From Apostichopus japonicus (lineage: Eukaryota > Echinodermata > Holothuroidea > Aspidochirotida > Stichopodidae): DNA of 64,000 bases. The DNA is taken from assembly GCF_037975245.1 (NCBI RefSeq), contig NC_092568.1:7609501-7673500 (forward strand), given 5' to 3'. The notes beneath the pieces are model-generated. The model was not told the origin of the DNA, did not search any database, and worked only from the letters and a program-made list of their open reading frames with translations. Positions 13,901 to 26,133 of the stretch are shown here, piece by piece. A program made the translations under genes and the position numbers. Each line of letters begins with the position of its first letter. Position 1 is the first letter of the stretch.

Positions 13901-15181
13901 TGGTGGAATTCCAGAGGCACTTCTAAATATGCAATGTTGGTGACCTTTGCTTTCGATACCACGTTGAAAACCTTAGAATACACACACACAAAGATAAAAG
14001 GGAGGAAACAGGGCATACAGTGAATAAATCGCATAAAAATTACTAAAAATCATTGTCAAATAATTGTATACTTTAATGACATTGTTATAACTTTTGTGAC
14101 CAAATGTTTGTTTCTTTGGGAGGGGGGAAGGGGGGGGAACTCCAAAATTGTGTTGGAATTATAAACAATTTGGTGAAAGAAAAAGGTCAAGTTTATGCTT
14201 GGGGCTTGATTTAAAATTCACTAAAGTCAATCAATATAGTAACCAATATCTTTGTAGCCTTGACTACACATGGAACCAATTTTCCCCTTCCTATATACTC
14301 CAATTGATTTAAGTACTAAAATTTATTCAATCAAAAAATAAAGTAATAAATAAATCAAAATAAATCAAAGAGGGATTAATATACAGCAAAGTTTTAAATT
14401 CATATCTTCTACCAGTTTGTTGCTGACCCAGTCAGAACTTTCAAGCATTCAACAGGCTTGCTACTGGTAAGGAAACATATTTGTTTCTTGTCTGTTCTTA
14501 CCTTTCCATAAAGGGTCTCATAGACTGGCGCAACCATTTCTCCGACCTGAAAGCAATGAGAGGATTCAAAATTAAATCTGTGTTAATGCTTTCAGGATTC
14601 GTTATTAGAAGTTTCGCATAGATTTTATGTTTCACCTCATGGTACATGTCACTGATGACTATTACAACCTGAGCTACACAAAATGAGGGAAAGAAGGCAT
14701 TGTTAAGAAAACACAGGAAAAAAAATTCCATCATAAACTTGACTTCAATATAAACAACTTCAACAATATAATTATGACATGCAATAATAATTGTTTAAAA
14801 CATTTCTCTCTAAATGAGGAAACCAGCAAGCCTAACCTCTTTGCCATTAACGTTTCATTCAGTTTATTGATAAACTGACTGATGCAGAGAACACAAGTTT
14901 CATTTGTCCAAGAATGAAGTCACAAAGCAGAAGATTAGAGAGTGAAGCTTTACAGGAAATGCATTATATTCACTCGTGGTGGGCATCAACCAAATAAGTC
15001 ACTGATACAAATTATAAAATTGTGTACAATTCCCCTCTCCCCCCTCCCCCCACAAAAGAATATGTTCCACTATCCGGAAAAAAACAGTGGTGAGTGGAAA
15101 TCCAGTCATGCAGATACAATTTGAACACAAGTACATTTTATTACACACCTAAGTCATCTGATTGGTCACTTTGAGAGTTTG

Positions 15182-15236
<55 letters not shown>

Positions 15237-18200
15237 ATATATAAATAAATAAATATATAAAATAAAAAATAATAATTCACCTCAACAACTTTTCCGTCTT
15301 CACAAGGCACATTTTTAATCAGAGCCAGACCATATTTGTCCATGGCTTGCAACCACCTGGAAAAGAGATCATCGTTTTTTAATAATCGTACCTCATTTCA
15401 GTATATATCCTTTTTATGTCAAATCAGGGTCATGTCAAGGAGGGCTACACTGACATGGTAAGACCTGTACAAGTATTTTGTAGGTTAATGAGGGATGGTT
15501 CAGGGGAGAGTGGGGAAGGGGTGGGGGGGCTACAAGGGAATGGAGAGGTATCTCATTTTGTAATGGAAACAAATTGTCAACAAAGTTTTTAATAGACTTT
15601 GGGAAAGTGGAAATCGTTGAAACTTACTCAAAGTAAATATCTTCAGACTGGCAAATCTTGTCAAATTCAAAAGATGCAATGTCATCCTAAATGAAAGGAA
15701 AATGTTTGGAATAACAGCAAAGGAGAAGAAATACTGATGAACGAAGACTACCCAGTAAAAATCAGTCGACAAATAATAGGTGAAGAACCCCTTTACATTG
15801 TATATTTATATATGTACATATATATTCATACATATGTATAAACATAATATGTGACATTCACATAAAAAAAAATTCTCTGTTTTATCTGACTGTTTGCAAG
15901 ACTCAGTTCAATAGGAACCATATAATAAACCAGATTCCAAAAAGGAAGAGATCATAGGTCATTTATGAGTAAGGTACAGTAGCAGCTAAATACAGAGGAT
16001 ATTAATTAAGCAGTTTTAACTGTCTTAGTGTCTGATCACTGTCACAGATTGTGATGATAATGAACTTCTCAAAGTGTAAAATAACTTTTTGAACATTTTA
16101 GTGCTGTAGTAGTTTAGGATGTTAAGTAAAACACAGCCAAGTGTAAGATATGCCACTGCAAAACTGAAACATAACACCAACACCATGAGGTCATACAGTA
16201 TCTAGGGTCAGTCGCAGTCACCTCTTATGAGATAAAGTGTTTTAGATAACTTTGTGTAACAATACCTGACAATAATAGACCTGACGAGGAGAGTTGCAAG
16301 AATAACAGAGTGGGGGATTAGGAGGCAATAACCAGGAATGGCTTACATTTCACAATCTTTCTCTAGTCCACAGAACGGCCCTTAAACTCTTCTCTTCGAA
16401 TAAACTGTTGAACTGCATATGTCATATATTATGATTTTTGTCGCCCAAAGATTTTTTTTTAGTGTTAAAATGTATTTTATAAACTTACAGTTTTATAAAC
16501 AACATTTCTCTCCAAAGCTCTGCTCTTTAAATCTTCTTTGGAATAACTGAACGTTTTCAGCCAATGGAGTGATTGGCGGATAGAGTGAACCTCTTCATGG
16601 CAAACGACCACCAGGAAACCTTTTTTGTTGAAAGAAAAAGTTTCATATTTTTAACAGATTCAAAATGTAAAAAGATGGAAATTTATAATTTTTTTCCCTA
16701 GAGAGCTAAAATATTATTGAAATTCAGAGTGAACAAATTCCCAACTTCCCTTCAAGTTTACTCTTAACCCCAAAAATAAGTAATGTATTCTCATTGCCTG
16801 TGGTAATTGTCCTTAATTGTTACACATATTGAGGTCACCTATGACAACTTAAGTTCAAAGGGGCACTGAAGCTGTTGCCTTCAGCAAGGCAAGTTTTAAC
16901 AGCATTACAGCAAGTGGAAGGGCACCGATGGCAATAATTCCAGTTATTATACAATAATTCCAGTAATTTTACAATAATTCCAGTAAACTTTACAATCATT
17001 GCAGTAATTTTACAATCATTGCAGTAAAGTTTGCCTTCACAACAGAATACTGGAAAGGACAGATTTGCGACTACCAGTATCTAAATACATCACTTAAAGG
17101 AACAATAATGGGATAGCTTTACATATTTGCATAAGAACTGAAGAATTTTATCACACTTGCATAGCTAAAGCACACCAGCTAGAGACACTAGTTTGTATGT
17201 GAAAATTAACTGCTTAATGACTACAGCATGTCAGCATGGCTCGGTATAACATGGCCCACCAATGTCCAACCCCTTCTAATGTATATATAAGATTGTGACA
17301 TTATGAACGTTCATTACTGGATGAATTTTGCTGGTAAATAATGCAATCTTGTCATTCCTACCGTCGTTGATTTCTGCCGTTTTCAGGGTCAGTTTCTTGG
17401 GAACATCATCTGGATGGATTCGTCTCATCCCACTGTGGACTTCTTTACAGTCTGGACAATGACAGTGATACCTCAACCAGAAGGTGTGGAACCTGCATTA
17501 TGACAAATCAAACAAAAAGGAGTTTAACCCCTGATCGACCTCACAAGAGGTCCTACGGGGGATAATAGCATTGTTTTTATAGAATAGACACTTTTTTTTC
17601 TTGCATTATGACAGGACAATTCATAGGCTATTTATAGCTTGGGGGGGGATGGATCCACTTGTTAAGCCTATTAAGGTATTCTTTTCTTTAGACCACTTCC
17701 CTTCCTCTCTGTACATTTAAATTTATATTTATTGTATAAAAACATATATATACATATATATTCAATCTACACTATGCATTTTGAGAAAGAAGAAAATATG
17801 TAAATGAAATATATTGTGCAAATTTAGTCCACAAATGGGCTGTCTAGTACTTTCTTTGGTTGAACTCCTCCCCCCCCCTCTCTTTCCCTACATCCCAAAT
17901 CATCACCCAGAATATGAACCAGGAAATGACCTCCCCCCCCGCCCAACCTCTTTCCCAACTTCCCACTCATCAGACAGGAATATGAACCAGAAAACCAAAA
18001 CGATTAGTTGTTTCGATGCATAAACATATGTACATACAGTAGTGTCCTATGCCAAACATGTTAATTTACATGAAGTTGAGCACACCAAAATGAAGAGGAT
18101 TATATATATTGACTAATGCTGCAAAGTATAAAGAAAAGAATCGGGAATCAGTTATCATGTTGCCAAAGTATTGACCATTTAATTCACTGGTAAGGATTTT

Positions 18201-18948
18201 ACTGTAAAGAATATTTATCCCAATTCCTCATGCAAATCATCCCACTCATCTGTACTATTGTCCAATACTGGCTGCAGCCTACACAGGATCAATTCGTTTC
18301 ATTACCTCCTTGTTTGTTAGCTGTTACAGCGTGTGAAGACTCGCGCACAAAGAAACGTCTCATGCCTGTAATCCGACCTAGTTTCGAATGAGGTGTCACA
18401 GAAGTGTTAGACACCACCATCGATCCCAGAAAATACACACACAGCTTGCTACCGTCGGTAATTAGACACTAGTGTAGAGTCAATACATACAGCTACAGTC
18501 AATACCCACAACACAGTGTACATTGCAGCATGGACATCTCCGGTCTAGATCAAAGATAAAAAGGTATCACGTTTCATTACTGTCTGCATTTTGTAGCTAC
18601 AAGAAGAAAACATCATTTTCGAGCAACAGAAAGTTCACTTTTTCAGAGCACGGCATGCGGTTTGGGGCAAGTCTTCAATGCCTTTCAACCTTCATTTGGT
18701 GCAGTCACTCAGGATCACTTGTAATCTTACCTTGAGCAATACTCAACAGGTTCTGTAAAGTTGCCTACCGACCAACCTCAAATGGATGCTTTCAAACTGG
18801 GAATTATTTATTATTTTACCAGAATATAAGCTATACATGTACAGTACCTGCTGGGACTATGGTCATGCCATTTGACTTCCACAGTCGTGTCACTGATAAC
18901 GGTGATGCTGTCGACCAATGGAGCTGGTTGATCCTCTGCTGGAGGCAT
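7962..18948 (-). CDS. Gene B: complete gamma-butyrobetaine dioxygenase-like protein, 13 coding exons, 401 aa
   Basis: Full gene of the BBOX/TMLH 2-oxoglutarate oxygenase family (carnitine biosynthesis in the characterised members). Exons: 18848-18948, 17362-17492, 16489-16619, 15628-15686, 15281-15356, 14502-14546, 13847-13971, 11895-12035, 11359-11419, 10882-10935, 10200-10268, 9476-9580, 7962-8069. They total 1206 nt, an unbroken frame of 401 codons plus TGA, with GT/AG at every junction. Human BBOX1 is 387 aa. Zinc-site residues are Cys44, Cys46, Cys49 and His89. The iron triad is His204-x-Asp206 (EFHQDLPY) and His351 (RRMVHSRQ). Arg363 in NGGVRQLQ fits the 2-oxoglutarate-binding Arg. All are intact, so the enzyme looks active. 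The ATG sits immediately after an acceptor AG, so an upstream non-coding exon is expected (see 20064-20171). A large (AAAT)n tract lies just beyond the exon 5 donor. Substrate could be gamma-butyrobetaine or a related betaine. Confidence 0.93.
8286..8781. mobile_element. Non-autonomous hAT-type element (496 bp) in intron 12 of gene B
   Basis: A perfect 8-bp duplication GGAATGCA flanks it (8278-8285 and 8782-8789). The ends TAGCTCCCAAC and ATTGGGAGCTCTG are inverted repeats. It contains the shared core (8334-8428: CCTGGGGGAGGG, then TCCCCCTCCCC) also found at 13157 and 50311. Open frames across it are incidental. Confidence 0.75.
13115..13618. mobile_element. Non-autonomous hAT-type element (504 bp) in intron 7 of gene B
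   Basis: Inverted ends CGGGGATGTGCCCAGGC and GCGTGGGCACATTCCTG are flanked by ACTAACT on both sides (13108-13114, 13619-13625), consistent with an 8-bp duplication with one changed base. It carries the shared core at about 13157-13262 and a terminal cluster of GTGCTGGGCGG repeats. Confidence 0.75.
15181..15270. repeat. (AAAT)n microsatellite next to the exon 5 splice donor of gene B
   Basis: About 14 perfect AAAT units and further imperfect ones lie within roughly 15-20 nt of the intronic side of the donor at 15279-15280 (minus strand, TTTA repeats). Confidence 0.9.
16922..17033. repeat. Minisatellite of about 20-bp units in intron 2 of gene B
   Basis: About five imperfect units of the form ACAATAATTCCAGTAATTTT, the later ones reading ACAATCATTGCAGTAATTTT, occur in direct tandem. 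Confidence 0.6.
18334..18688 (-). mobile_element. TTAA-type TIR element, copy 2 (in intron 1 of gene B)
   Basis: The minus strand is alignable with 5220-5585 over nearly its whole length (for example GTCTAATTACCGACGGTA, and GGCATGAGACGTTTC before GTGCGCGAGTC). The high-coordinate end keeps the GGCATTGAAGAC terminus, while the other end has diverged after GCGAGTCTTC. An internal 2-bp difference breaks the reading frame found in copy 1. Confidence 0.65.
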
Positions 18949-19447
18949 CTAATCATAAAAAACAATTAATTCAGTTTTAATAAGACTATTATCATATTAA
19001 ATAATTGAAGCTATCATCATTATTTGAAAATGATTGAACCAGTAATGACTGACCAATTTGCACTTACAGAACAAGTGGAATTCAGACCACATCGACGACT
19101 AGGCGAATACTGCAAATTTGTATGACACCTTAATTTAACGAGAAATTCCATAAGATTGTACAATACGAGGGGAGGGGGGGGGGAGCTTTGAGTACAGTCA
19201 TCATGTTGCCACAGACCAACCACTTGTAATCCATTTGTAAGTGAACTGAAAAGCCTAAGTTACCTTCAAACAAACACATCAAAAGTTATACAAAGATACA
19301 GTATGTTACCTTATATATGATATACAGTACTATACTATATTATTATATATATCACATTTAAATTTAAGATATGACTAAGATCATATTATATAGTAGGTCA
19401 ATCCATTCACTTTTGAAGGGACGCATAGTATGATTTGATAATATACG

Positions 19448-19448
<1 letters not shown>

Positions 19449-19500
<52 letters not shown>
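19449..19500. repeat. (TA)n microsatellite
   Basis: About 50 bp of TA repeat. A nearby duplicated stretch (near 19350 and 19505: CACATTTAAATTTAAGATAT versus CACATATAAAATTAAGATAT, each followed by GACTAAGATCAT) flanks it as a local direct duplication. Confidence 0.9.
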
Positions 19501-19503
<3 letters not shown>

Positions 19504-20063
19504 ATATAAAATTAAGATATGACTAAGATCATGTATAGTAAGCCAATACATTCACTTTTATAGCCCTGGACTCATAAGTTCTTCCCTTTCAATTAAGACG
19601 TGATATCATAATGATCACATCGTGACTATCCCACTGTATAAAGTGGACAGAGTTTAAGAGTGGGTCATGCAAGTCCAACTTGTGTGCTTTTAGTGACTAA
19701 GCTGTCCTCTTATTTAAAATACAGGGTATTCACTGAGCAATGCAGAATATATTGTAAATATCTTTTCTCAGTACCACCATCCTCCAAATATCCTTTAGAT
19801 GATAAAAGATACTAATGATCCAAATTGTATGTACACCGAGTAGCTTAGGCCAAGACACATGTGCGCCCCCGCCCCCTCCCCCAAACTGAATGCCCCATTT
19901 ACATCAATCAGCAGCTTGCATCAACTGGTTTTCTTTTAATATTTCTCTCACTATGGAACTGAAAAACAAAATATCTCAAGTGCATACTGAACTATATCAA
20001 AGCCCCTATATAGTAAAACAACAGAAGTATACTGTATATACTGTATTGTAAGCTTTATCATAC

Positions 20064-20171
20064 CTTGTACGTAAGTAAAAAGACGGTATCTGTCTGTATA
20101 AGTCCCTGGCTCTGAACTGTTGGTACGATCAAATTAGTGTCTTTCAATCCTCCTTCTATACGAGACACCGG
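20064..20171 (-). other. Candidate upstream (5' UTR or alternative) exon of gene B
   Basis: A 108-nt segment is bounded on the minus strand by a pyrimidine-rich acceptor (TTTTACAG) and a good donor (AAG/gtatga). It lies 1.1 kb upstream of the coding exon that begins exactly at the ATG after an AG. It is open for all 36 codons in the frame that would run into that ATG, beginning PVSRIEGGLK, but contains no Met. Because the ATG aligns well with the start of known BBOX proteins, a 5' untranslated exon is more likely than an N-terminal extension. An open frame of this length is not improbable by chance. Confidence 0.45.
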
Positions 20172-21179
20172 CTGTAAAACAAAACAAAGCATCAATAAAC
20201 TTTATCTATCATCTTATTTGCATATTTGACTTCATTTTGATTCGCTGGGGTCATAATATCTTAAATCAACATCACCTCTAGGGTAGTATAAGATAATTGG
20301 ATGAAGATAGAATGTGGTGGGTATTAATCCCTAATCCTTGATTATGTGAAGACTTTAGACCCTACTGTGTGCTAAAGGAACTTCTAAGATACCAAGATAA
20401 AAATCTATGTTTAACCTTAGAAATTTAAAACTGTTAGCTTTGAATGTCCGCAACAATGACATATAGATTCTAAATATTTTGATTACTACATCAATATGTT
20501 GCGACCAATAGTTCAATAAGCCAGATCTGCTAGAACAGAGCTGAAGCTTACTGCATAATTAACCCTTCAGATCCCAGACAGTTTTTCCAAGACTTTGAAT
20601 TACATTTTCCAAATCCCTGCCCAGTGATCTTTAGAAAACTTTATTGAAAAAAAAATAATATGTGAACTTGGTACAAAAATTTTGCCCTCTTAACACATAT
20701 CTGTTACTCTCCTGAATGACCCCCTGAAATAATACTGTATATAAAATAGACTTGTTTTAAGCTAGGCCACTCAATTATGTTGACTTAAATACAGTAGTTA
20801 TTATTATAAATAGGTATTGAAATTGATAAGACTGGCATGCCGTTATTCTGTCATTACATAAGTAAATTCAAGTCAGTAGAAGTAAACCTGTTGTTTTGGA
20901 CATGGACAATTTCATTTGGAAAGGGGTGGAGTGGAGTGGGGGGGGGGAAGGGCACTGCCACTGCAGCTATGTTCAAACCATCACCATCAAGTAACATTTT
21001 CATGTCACCTATCAGCTTAATAATTAATTGAGAGGAAAACACCATGGATGATTTGATTCTCTTTAAGAAGATAGAAATTGCACAAAACTGAAAGCTACAG
21101 TATGAACTGGTAACATTTCAATGTCACAAAAGAACTTTAAGGACATCAAATTCTTGGATAGTGGACTCAATTAAATATC

Positions 21180-21495
21180 AGTGCTGTGGCCGAGTGGATA
21201 AAGGGCGGTGGCATTTGAAGCAATGAGGCTTAGCAATCGGGAGGTTTGGGTTTCGATTCCCGGCCGGGTCATAGTAAGGTGTGTTTTTCATCCAGGAGCA
21301 ATCTATGGTTTTCCCCATCTGAAATGACTTTCTAACTTGAAAGGTTCCAAATTGACTTAAAATGTTGAATTGAAAGCAACCTGACATGTAAGTTGTAATC
21401 CATAAGGTTACTGTAGGTGGGTTTCTCCCATATTTATGGTCGCATACTTAAGCGTCGTCAAAATAGCAGCTGATTACAATTATTATTATTAAATT
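21180..21495 (+). mobile_element. tRNA-derived SINE with type II (Leu/Ser-like) head
   Basis: GTGGCCGAGTGGATAAAGG is a good pol III box A, and GTTTCGATTCCCGG about 60 nt later is a near-consensus box B. An extra arm lies between them, as in Leu/Ser tRNAs. About 200 bp of tail ending in an (ATT)n repeat follows, so this is a SINE and not a tRNA gene. Confidence 0.7.
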
Positions 21496-21757
21496 ATAAC
21501 TCTGGTGATCAATTTTACCAAAAAAGAAAATTAATTACTGAAACTAATTCTGTAAGCCAGTAATCAATAAAAAAATTGCTAGAAGAGGCAGAGCATTATT
21601 TAAATGATGTTGTAACTTTCTACAGCTAGGCAGTTAAGTTGCTAGTCATTTGGAAGAGTGGGGGGGGGGGGGAGGACACAGCAAATTGAGAACAACATTT
21701 AGGGCAGAAAACACAGGTAACGCAAGCTAGTACTGCAGGCGCCGTTGTGAGCACGAA

Positions 21758-22243
21758 CATTGGCGTAGGACCCCAATTTGTTTTGGGGGGCTGTAACGAC
21801 TTGCCCAAAAAATATAACCAAAATTTTTTGCTCGCTACACTTGCGTTCAACATCTTAATGTACATGTCATAGGCCTATAGGCATGCATCGGTTATGACAT
21901 TGCATGCCATCGTGTATTGACGGGAAAGTTGCGCAGTATACTGTGGGATGCTAATGTAAACAAAGAAATGTCTTACTGTATGTAGATTGAGAAATGGCAT
22001 GGAGGGCCAATTAAAACTCTCTTTTATATTAGTAATGGCGAATTATTCAGGCAAGCATACAACTTCATTTTAATTACCAAGGAGATATTTTTTAAACTAT
22101 TAATTTCCTTTAGCTTCATTATTGCAATTTATTTTTCATTCAGTAGGTGCCTGAAAAATTATCAGCATATTGCCCGAATTTTCATAAAAATATTTGGTTG
22201 GGGGAACTGCAGCCCCCCAGCTCCCCCGCCTCCTACGCCTATG
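21758..22243. mobile_element. Non-autonomous hAT-type element (486 bp) upstream of gene B
   Basis: A perfect 8-bp duplication AGCACGAA (21750-21757 and 22244-22251) brackets inverted ends CATTGGCGTAGGA and TCCTACGCCTATG. The sub-terminal stretches are GGGGGGCTG and CAGCCCCCC, also inverted. No transposase frame. Confidence 0.85.
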
Positions 22244-24179
22244 AGCACGAAGCTACTGTATATAAGCGCAGGGCTTTGCGCTCTTCATCGCCTCTAAGAT
22301 TTATATCAGTTTCAAATCCACAGAATTTTTGAGTCAAACATAAGTCAATTTAAGTCAGTAGAGGTCAACCTATGTTTTTTGGCCATGGCAAAGTTTATTT
22401 TGGGGTCAGGGAGCGGGGGGGGGGGCATTGCAGTACAGTAAGGTTCAAAGTTCAAACCATTACCATCAAGTAATTAACATCTTTCATGTTACCTTCCTCC
22501 TTATTATTTTAGCTTAATTGTTATTTTTATGGAATGGAAAGAATAAAAGAAATGTCCCAAATTATGTTTTCTATACATCTTTGATTCTATTATTAAAACA
22601 GAGGATAGTATTTGAAACTTATCTGAGGTCACACAAGAGAATGTTATAATTCCACTCTTTATAGCAGACTGTTCCCTGAAAGATATCAGAACTGAGCTAT
22701 TGCTAGTTCGGATACTTCTACAGATATGTGTCCATCCCCCCACCCCCAATCCCCATGCACCCTTCCTTGCCCATCAAGCCAATAAAACAAAAGCACCATA
22801 TTGAGAATATGGAGAACTTTATTCCATGTATTAATTGTTATTTGAAAGTATTAAAGCACATCATAATTGAGCCCAACCATGATGCTACCAGTTTCCAACT
22901 GTCAGAACTTCAATGGCGGATGTAAATTAGTCTTTAGAATATTGTTTGTTCTAAACATAACAAATTATTGTGAATATTAAAAGTTCTCATGACACAATCT
23001 AATATTTCCTGCAAAGACCTTTTCATCTGGCATTGTATACCTGCATATTTTTTATTTTCCTTTTGGTAGGTGTATTGCTTATATCCATCCTTCAAGTCTA
23101 GCAATACTAACTACTATTAGTAATAGTTGTATGGTAGTCCTCAGTCTACTCTAACTTAGTTGCAACAAGGCCCATGTTGACTTAGGTTTAACATTTGATC
23201 AGTAGGCCTACTGTCCTTTCCCAAAAAAAAATTGCAGAATAGGCATACTGAGTTGGACTAGCCTAACATTACTCTTTCTTTATATTTCTATGTGTTGCAA
23301 TCCATTTAATAGGACTAGCATAGGCCTATATGTAGACAGATGTAGCTTTTCGAACCAAATTTTGTAGGTACGGGCTTTCCACTATAGTATTAGCGTTAGG
23401 CCTAATAGTAACAACTAAGCCTGGCATACCGTGACTATCATCGGGAATACGTCACAGCAAGCCCTGCATTCAAGGTTACTACCATTCATTAAGACCACTT
23501 GGGCCTACATTAACTAATTCGGCCAAAGTTTGGGCTGTAGCCAAATGTAACGGATCGTGTCTAACCTTTGGCCTAACTTTTATTTGAAGTAAGGCCTATT
23601 GCGGGCTACTCTAACTTTGTATACAGTGGGTTTAATTTCACGTACGAATCCTATCTTTCGTAAGCTTTTGATACCGTCAATTTGCCTAATGCAAGCTAAC
23701 TCGTAACTTACTTCAACTAAACCTTAAGGTCAGGTTAGTGTAAATTTCTCTTTATTGATATACAGTTTGCAATTTTGCCATAGCGTTAGACAGTTGTTGA
23801 CCTTTACCCAGTCATAAGCTCGTACTGTACGTACTAGACTGTATTGATATATCAAAACAGGTGAATCACCGTAACGCAACTTAGCAGCTGGGTCAGTTTT
23901 TCGTCAGAAAGGATGGCGCACGTCACAAACAGCTAACATTGCAATACATGTATAGTCTCTCGCGTCAGGAATGTACGGTGGTCATAAAAAGACATCTACT
24001 CGGCATCTCGACACAAATTTTGTCGACTAGATGTGTTATTCTATCATGGTAACTCTACATCTCGCATGTCAACCTATGAACGGCGTAGGAATGCGTTACG
24101 CGTTTTCGAAATTATGTCGAACCGTCGAAATACAACAAATATTCTAATCTAGCTGCCATCTTTTAACCCCAGTCTCACG

Positions 24180-24657
24180 ATGGCTTTTCAGGGGTGGAGG
24201 GGCCCGGCAAATTGGGATAGGGTAGCTCGACCCGATCTATTACGTTATCAGAGGCGTAGGAGGGAATTTCTGATGATACACTGTTATATTGACTGGGAAG
24301 AGCAGGATGGCGAGAAGGGGACAGATCCTCTGGATGATTTTCAAGTACAAACATATAGGCTACATGTGTCAGGAAGTGGGTACCCTGAAGTCCCTGGAAG
24401 CCTACATCAAGTGTACATACACACTTAACACTTACGGAAACACAAACATTGTGTACAAAAGGATGTAATCTGAAGTTTGTTTGGAAGATATCTCCTTTCT
24501 TTCTTCTTGTTTTCTAAATGAATTATAGAGGATTAAGTGGCAGATTTCTCGCTGGTTAGACCCCACCGACTCTCATGCTGCTGATTACGCCATACGGGGA
24601 AGGGGAAGGTTTAAGGGTGACCAAAACTACAGCCACCTCTCTCACATCTATCGTTAA
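24180..24657 (+). CDS. Candidate two-exon gene for an unrecognised 97-aa basic protein
   Basis: Exon 1 (24180-24344) begins with an ATG in good Kozak context (A at -3, G at +4) and ends at CAA/gtacaa. Exon 2 (24529-24657) follows a strong acceptor with a long pyrimidine tract and a TTCTAAAT branch-like site, and ends in TAA. Both exons are phase 0 and join to a 97-residue frame. The protein is rich in Arg, Trp and Tyr, with RRRREF, HCYIDWEE and GRGRFKGDQNYSHLSHIYR among its recognisable stretches. It has no signal peptide or membrane segment. I do not recognise the family. The start lies about 4 kb upstream of gene B's candidate 5' exon and points the other way. The preceding 300 bp hold a CACGTCAC (CRE-like) site, so a shared divergent promoter is possible. 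Without the splice, exon 1 reads through to 82 codons, so a chance ORF cannot be excluded. Confidence 0.45.
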
Positions 24658-26133
24658 CCTCGTTATAAAGATAAATTAAATTAGCCTCATTCCTGTGGTT
24701 GATACTTTTTATTATCCTAAAAACTGTGGTAAAAAATGAAGAATCAGGAAAATCATTTGACAGAGAAGCGTTTAACTAAAAAAGGGGATGGGGGGGGGGG
24801 GGGGAATTGCACTGCTTAAGGGTCTTTGTGTATATATGAAAACCTCTATAAAAATAGGTGTTTTCTTTCAAGTTCTTTCTTTTTCTTACAGACAAAATGC
24901 AAAATGCACTGAATAACAAAGTTAGATCATATGCTTTGAGCACTTTCCCTATATACAGAGAATGATATAGTATAGGTACTAAGTATTAGAAACCAAGGAA
25001 CATGATGTGAAACAAACACACAACTTTTAGCTGAGTACATTTGAATTTATTCGCGTAACTCGATCAGTTTGATGTATGACAACAATTACTTTATTAGATA
25101 AAAGTTTCTCAACGCGAATTATAAGTCTATGTCTACTATTATGTTAGTATGAAATGTAAGTTACAAAGCGTGCTCCTGTTCTTCGTCTACGGAAGCGTTG
25201 TAGGGGCATTTCATTGACGTCGTACACACGCGAAAAAGGTTAACATATATGAAAATTCACGTCGTGCACAAACAGTACAGTACAGTAATTACAAACAGGT
25301 CGAAAAACTATAAAAGATAAGAGTATGAACAATACTTTGCATCGATATCGGTCTAGGCTACCTTCTTTGCAAAACATCAAAACTTTAAACATGACCATTT
25401 TGACGTTTTATACAATTGGTATCATATTGTGCAAAATGCTGAAATTTTTAGATCTTTGAGAAATTATTAAGGTTGTTTTACCAAGGATGTAAATCTCCCA
25501 TGTATATGATGTCCATTCTATGCTTTCGAATATTAAACAGAACAGAATACTGTTGAAATAACAGATTATACCGGTAATTTCTCACATACATGGCCGTATG
25601 TTAATATTCTTTCAAACTTTAAAAAATTGTCAGAAAGCTGTGTGAAGCATCATAGAGCGCACGAGAAATAAAATTTCGTTTTCAGTTCAATCACCTGAAA
25701 ACATTGTCTACCTTTACAATGATGTTACACATGGGTGAGTGTTATGGGGGTGGGGGCTGATCGACTCCTGTAGGTGAGCAAATTAAACAAGGACAAACAG
25801 ACTATCTGTGTAAATAAAGCACAAGTGGTTGTAGATGAAGGCAAGCAAGTAATGAACAGATTGGAAGCGTTTACAATAACAATATACAGTCAATCTAAAT
25901 ATGATATTACAATAACTAGCGCTTACATATACTTCAGTTTGAAAAAATAAGACATTTCATTCCGCTTACTTTAACTTATTAATTGCGATAGAAAAAAATC
26001 AATATAATAATGACCAAACTTTAAGAAGATATACAACAATTAATTGATTACAATATCGATCAATCAATCAAGTTATCGAAGTGCATGCAATCGGAGGTAA
26101 TTGGTTTTTCTCTCAACCTGCAGTGTTCTCCGT
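24658..26133. other. Intergenic DNA between the 97-aa candidate gene and gene C
   Basis: AT-rich with one 14-base poly(G) run near 24790. No exon-like segment or RNA gene was found; it should include the 3' UTR of gene C. Confidence 0.5.

Larger units (their letters stand above)
18949..24179. other. Upstream region of gene B, no coding gene seen apart from a candidate 5' exon
   Basis: This contains the candidate exon at 20064-20171, the SINE at 21180, the hAT element at 21758 and TA repeats. The last few hundred bases before 24180 look CpG-richer (several ACGT, TCGA and GCG motifs) and could be a promoter shared with the 97-aa gene. Confidence 0.5.

Noticed and set aside
21180-21270. tRNA gene
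   Set aside because: A and B boxes are present, but a ~200-bp tail with an ATT repeat follows, so it is a SINE head. The same applies at 39310-39391 and 40980-41054.
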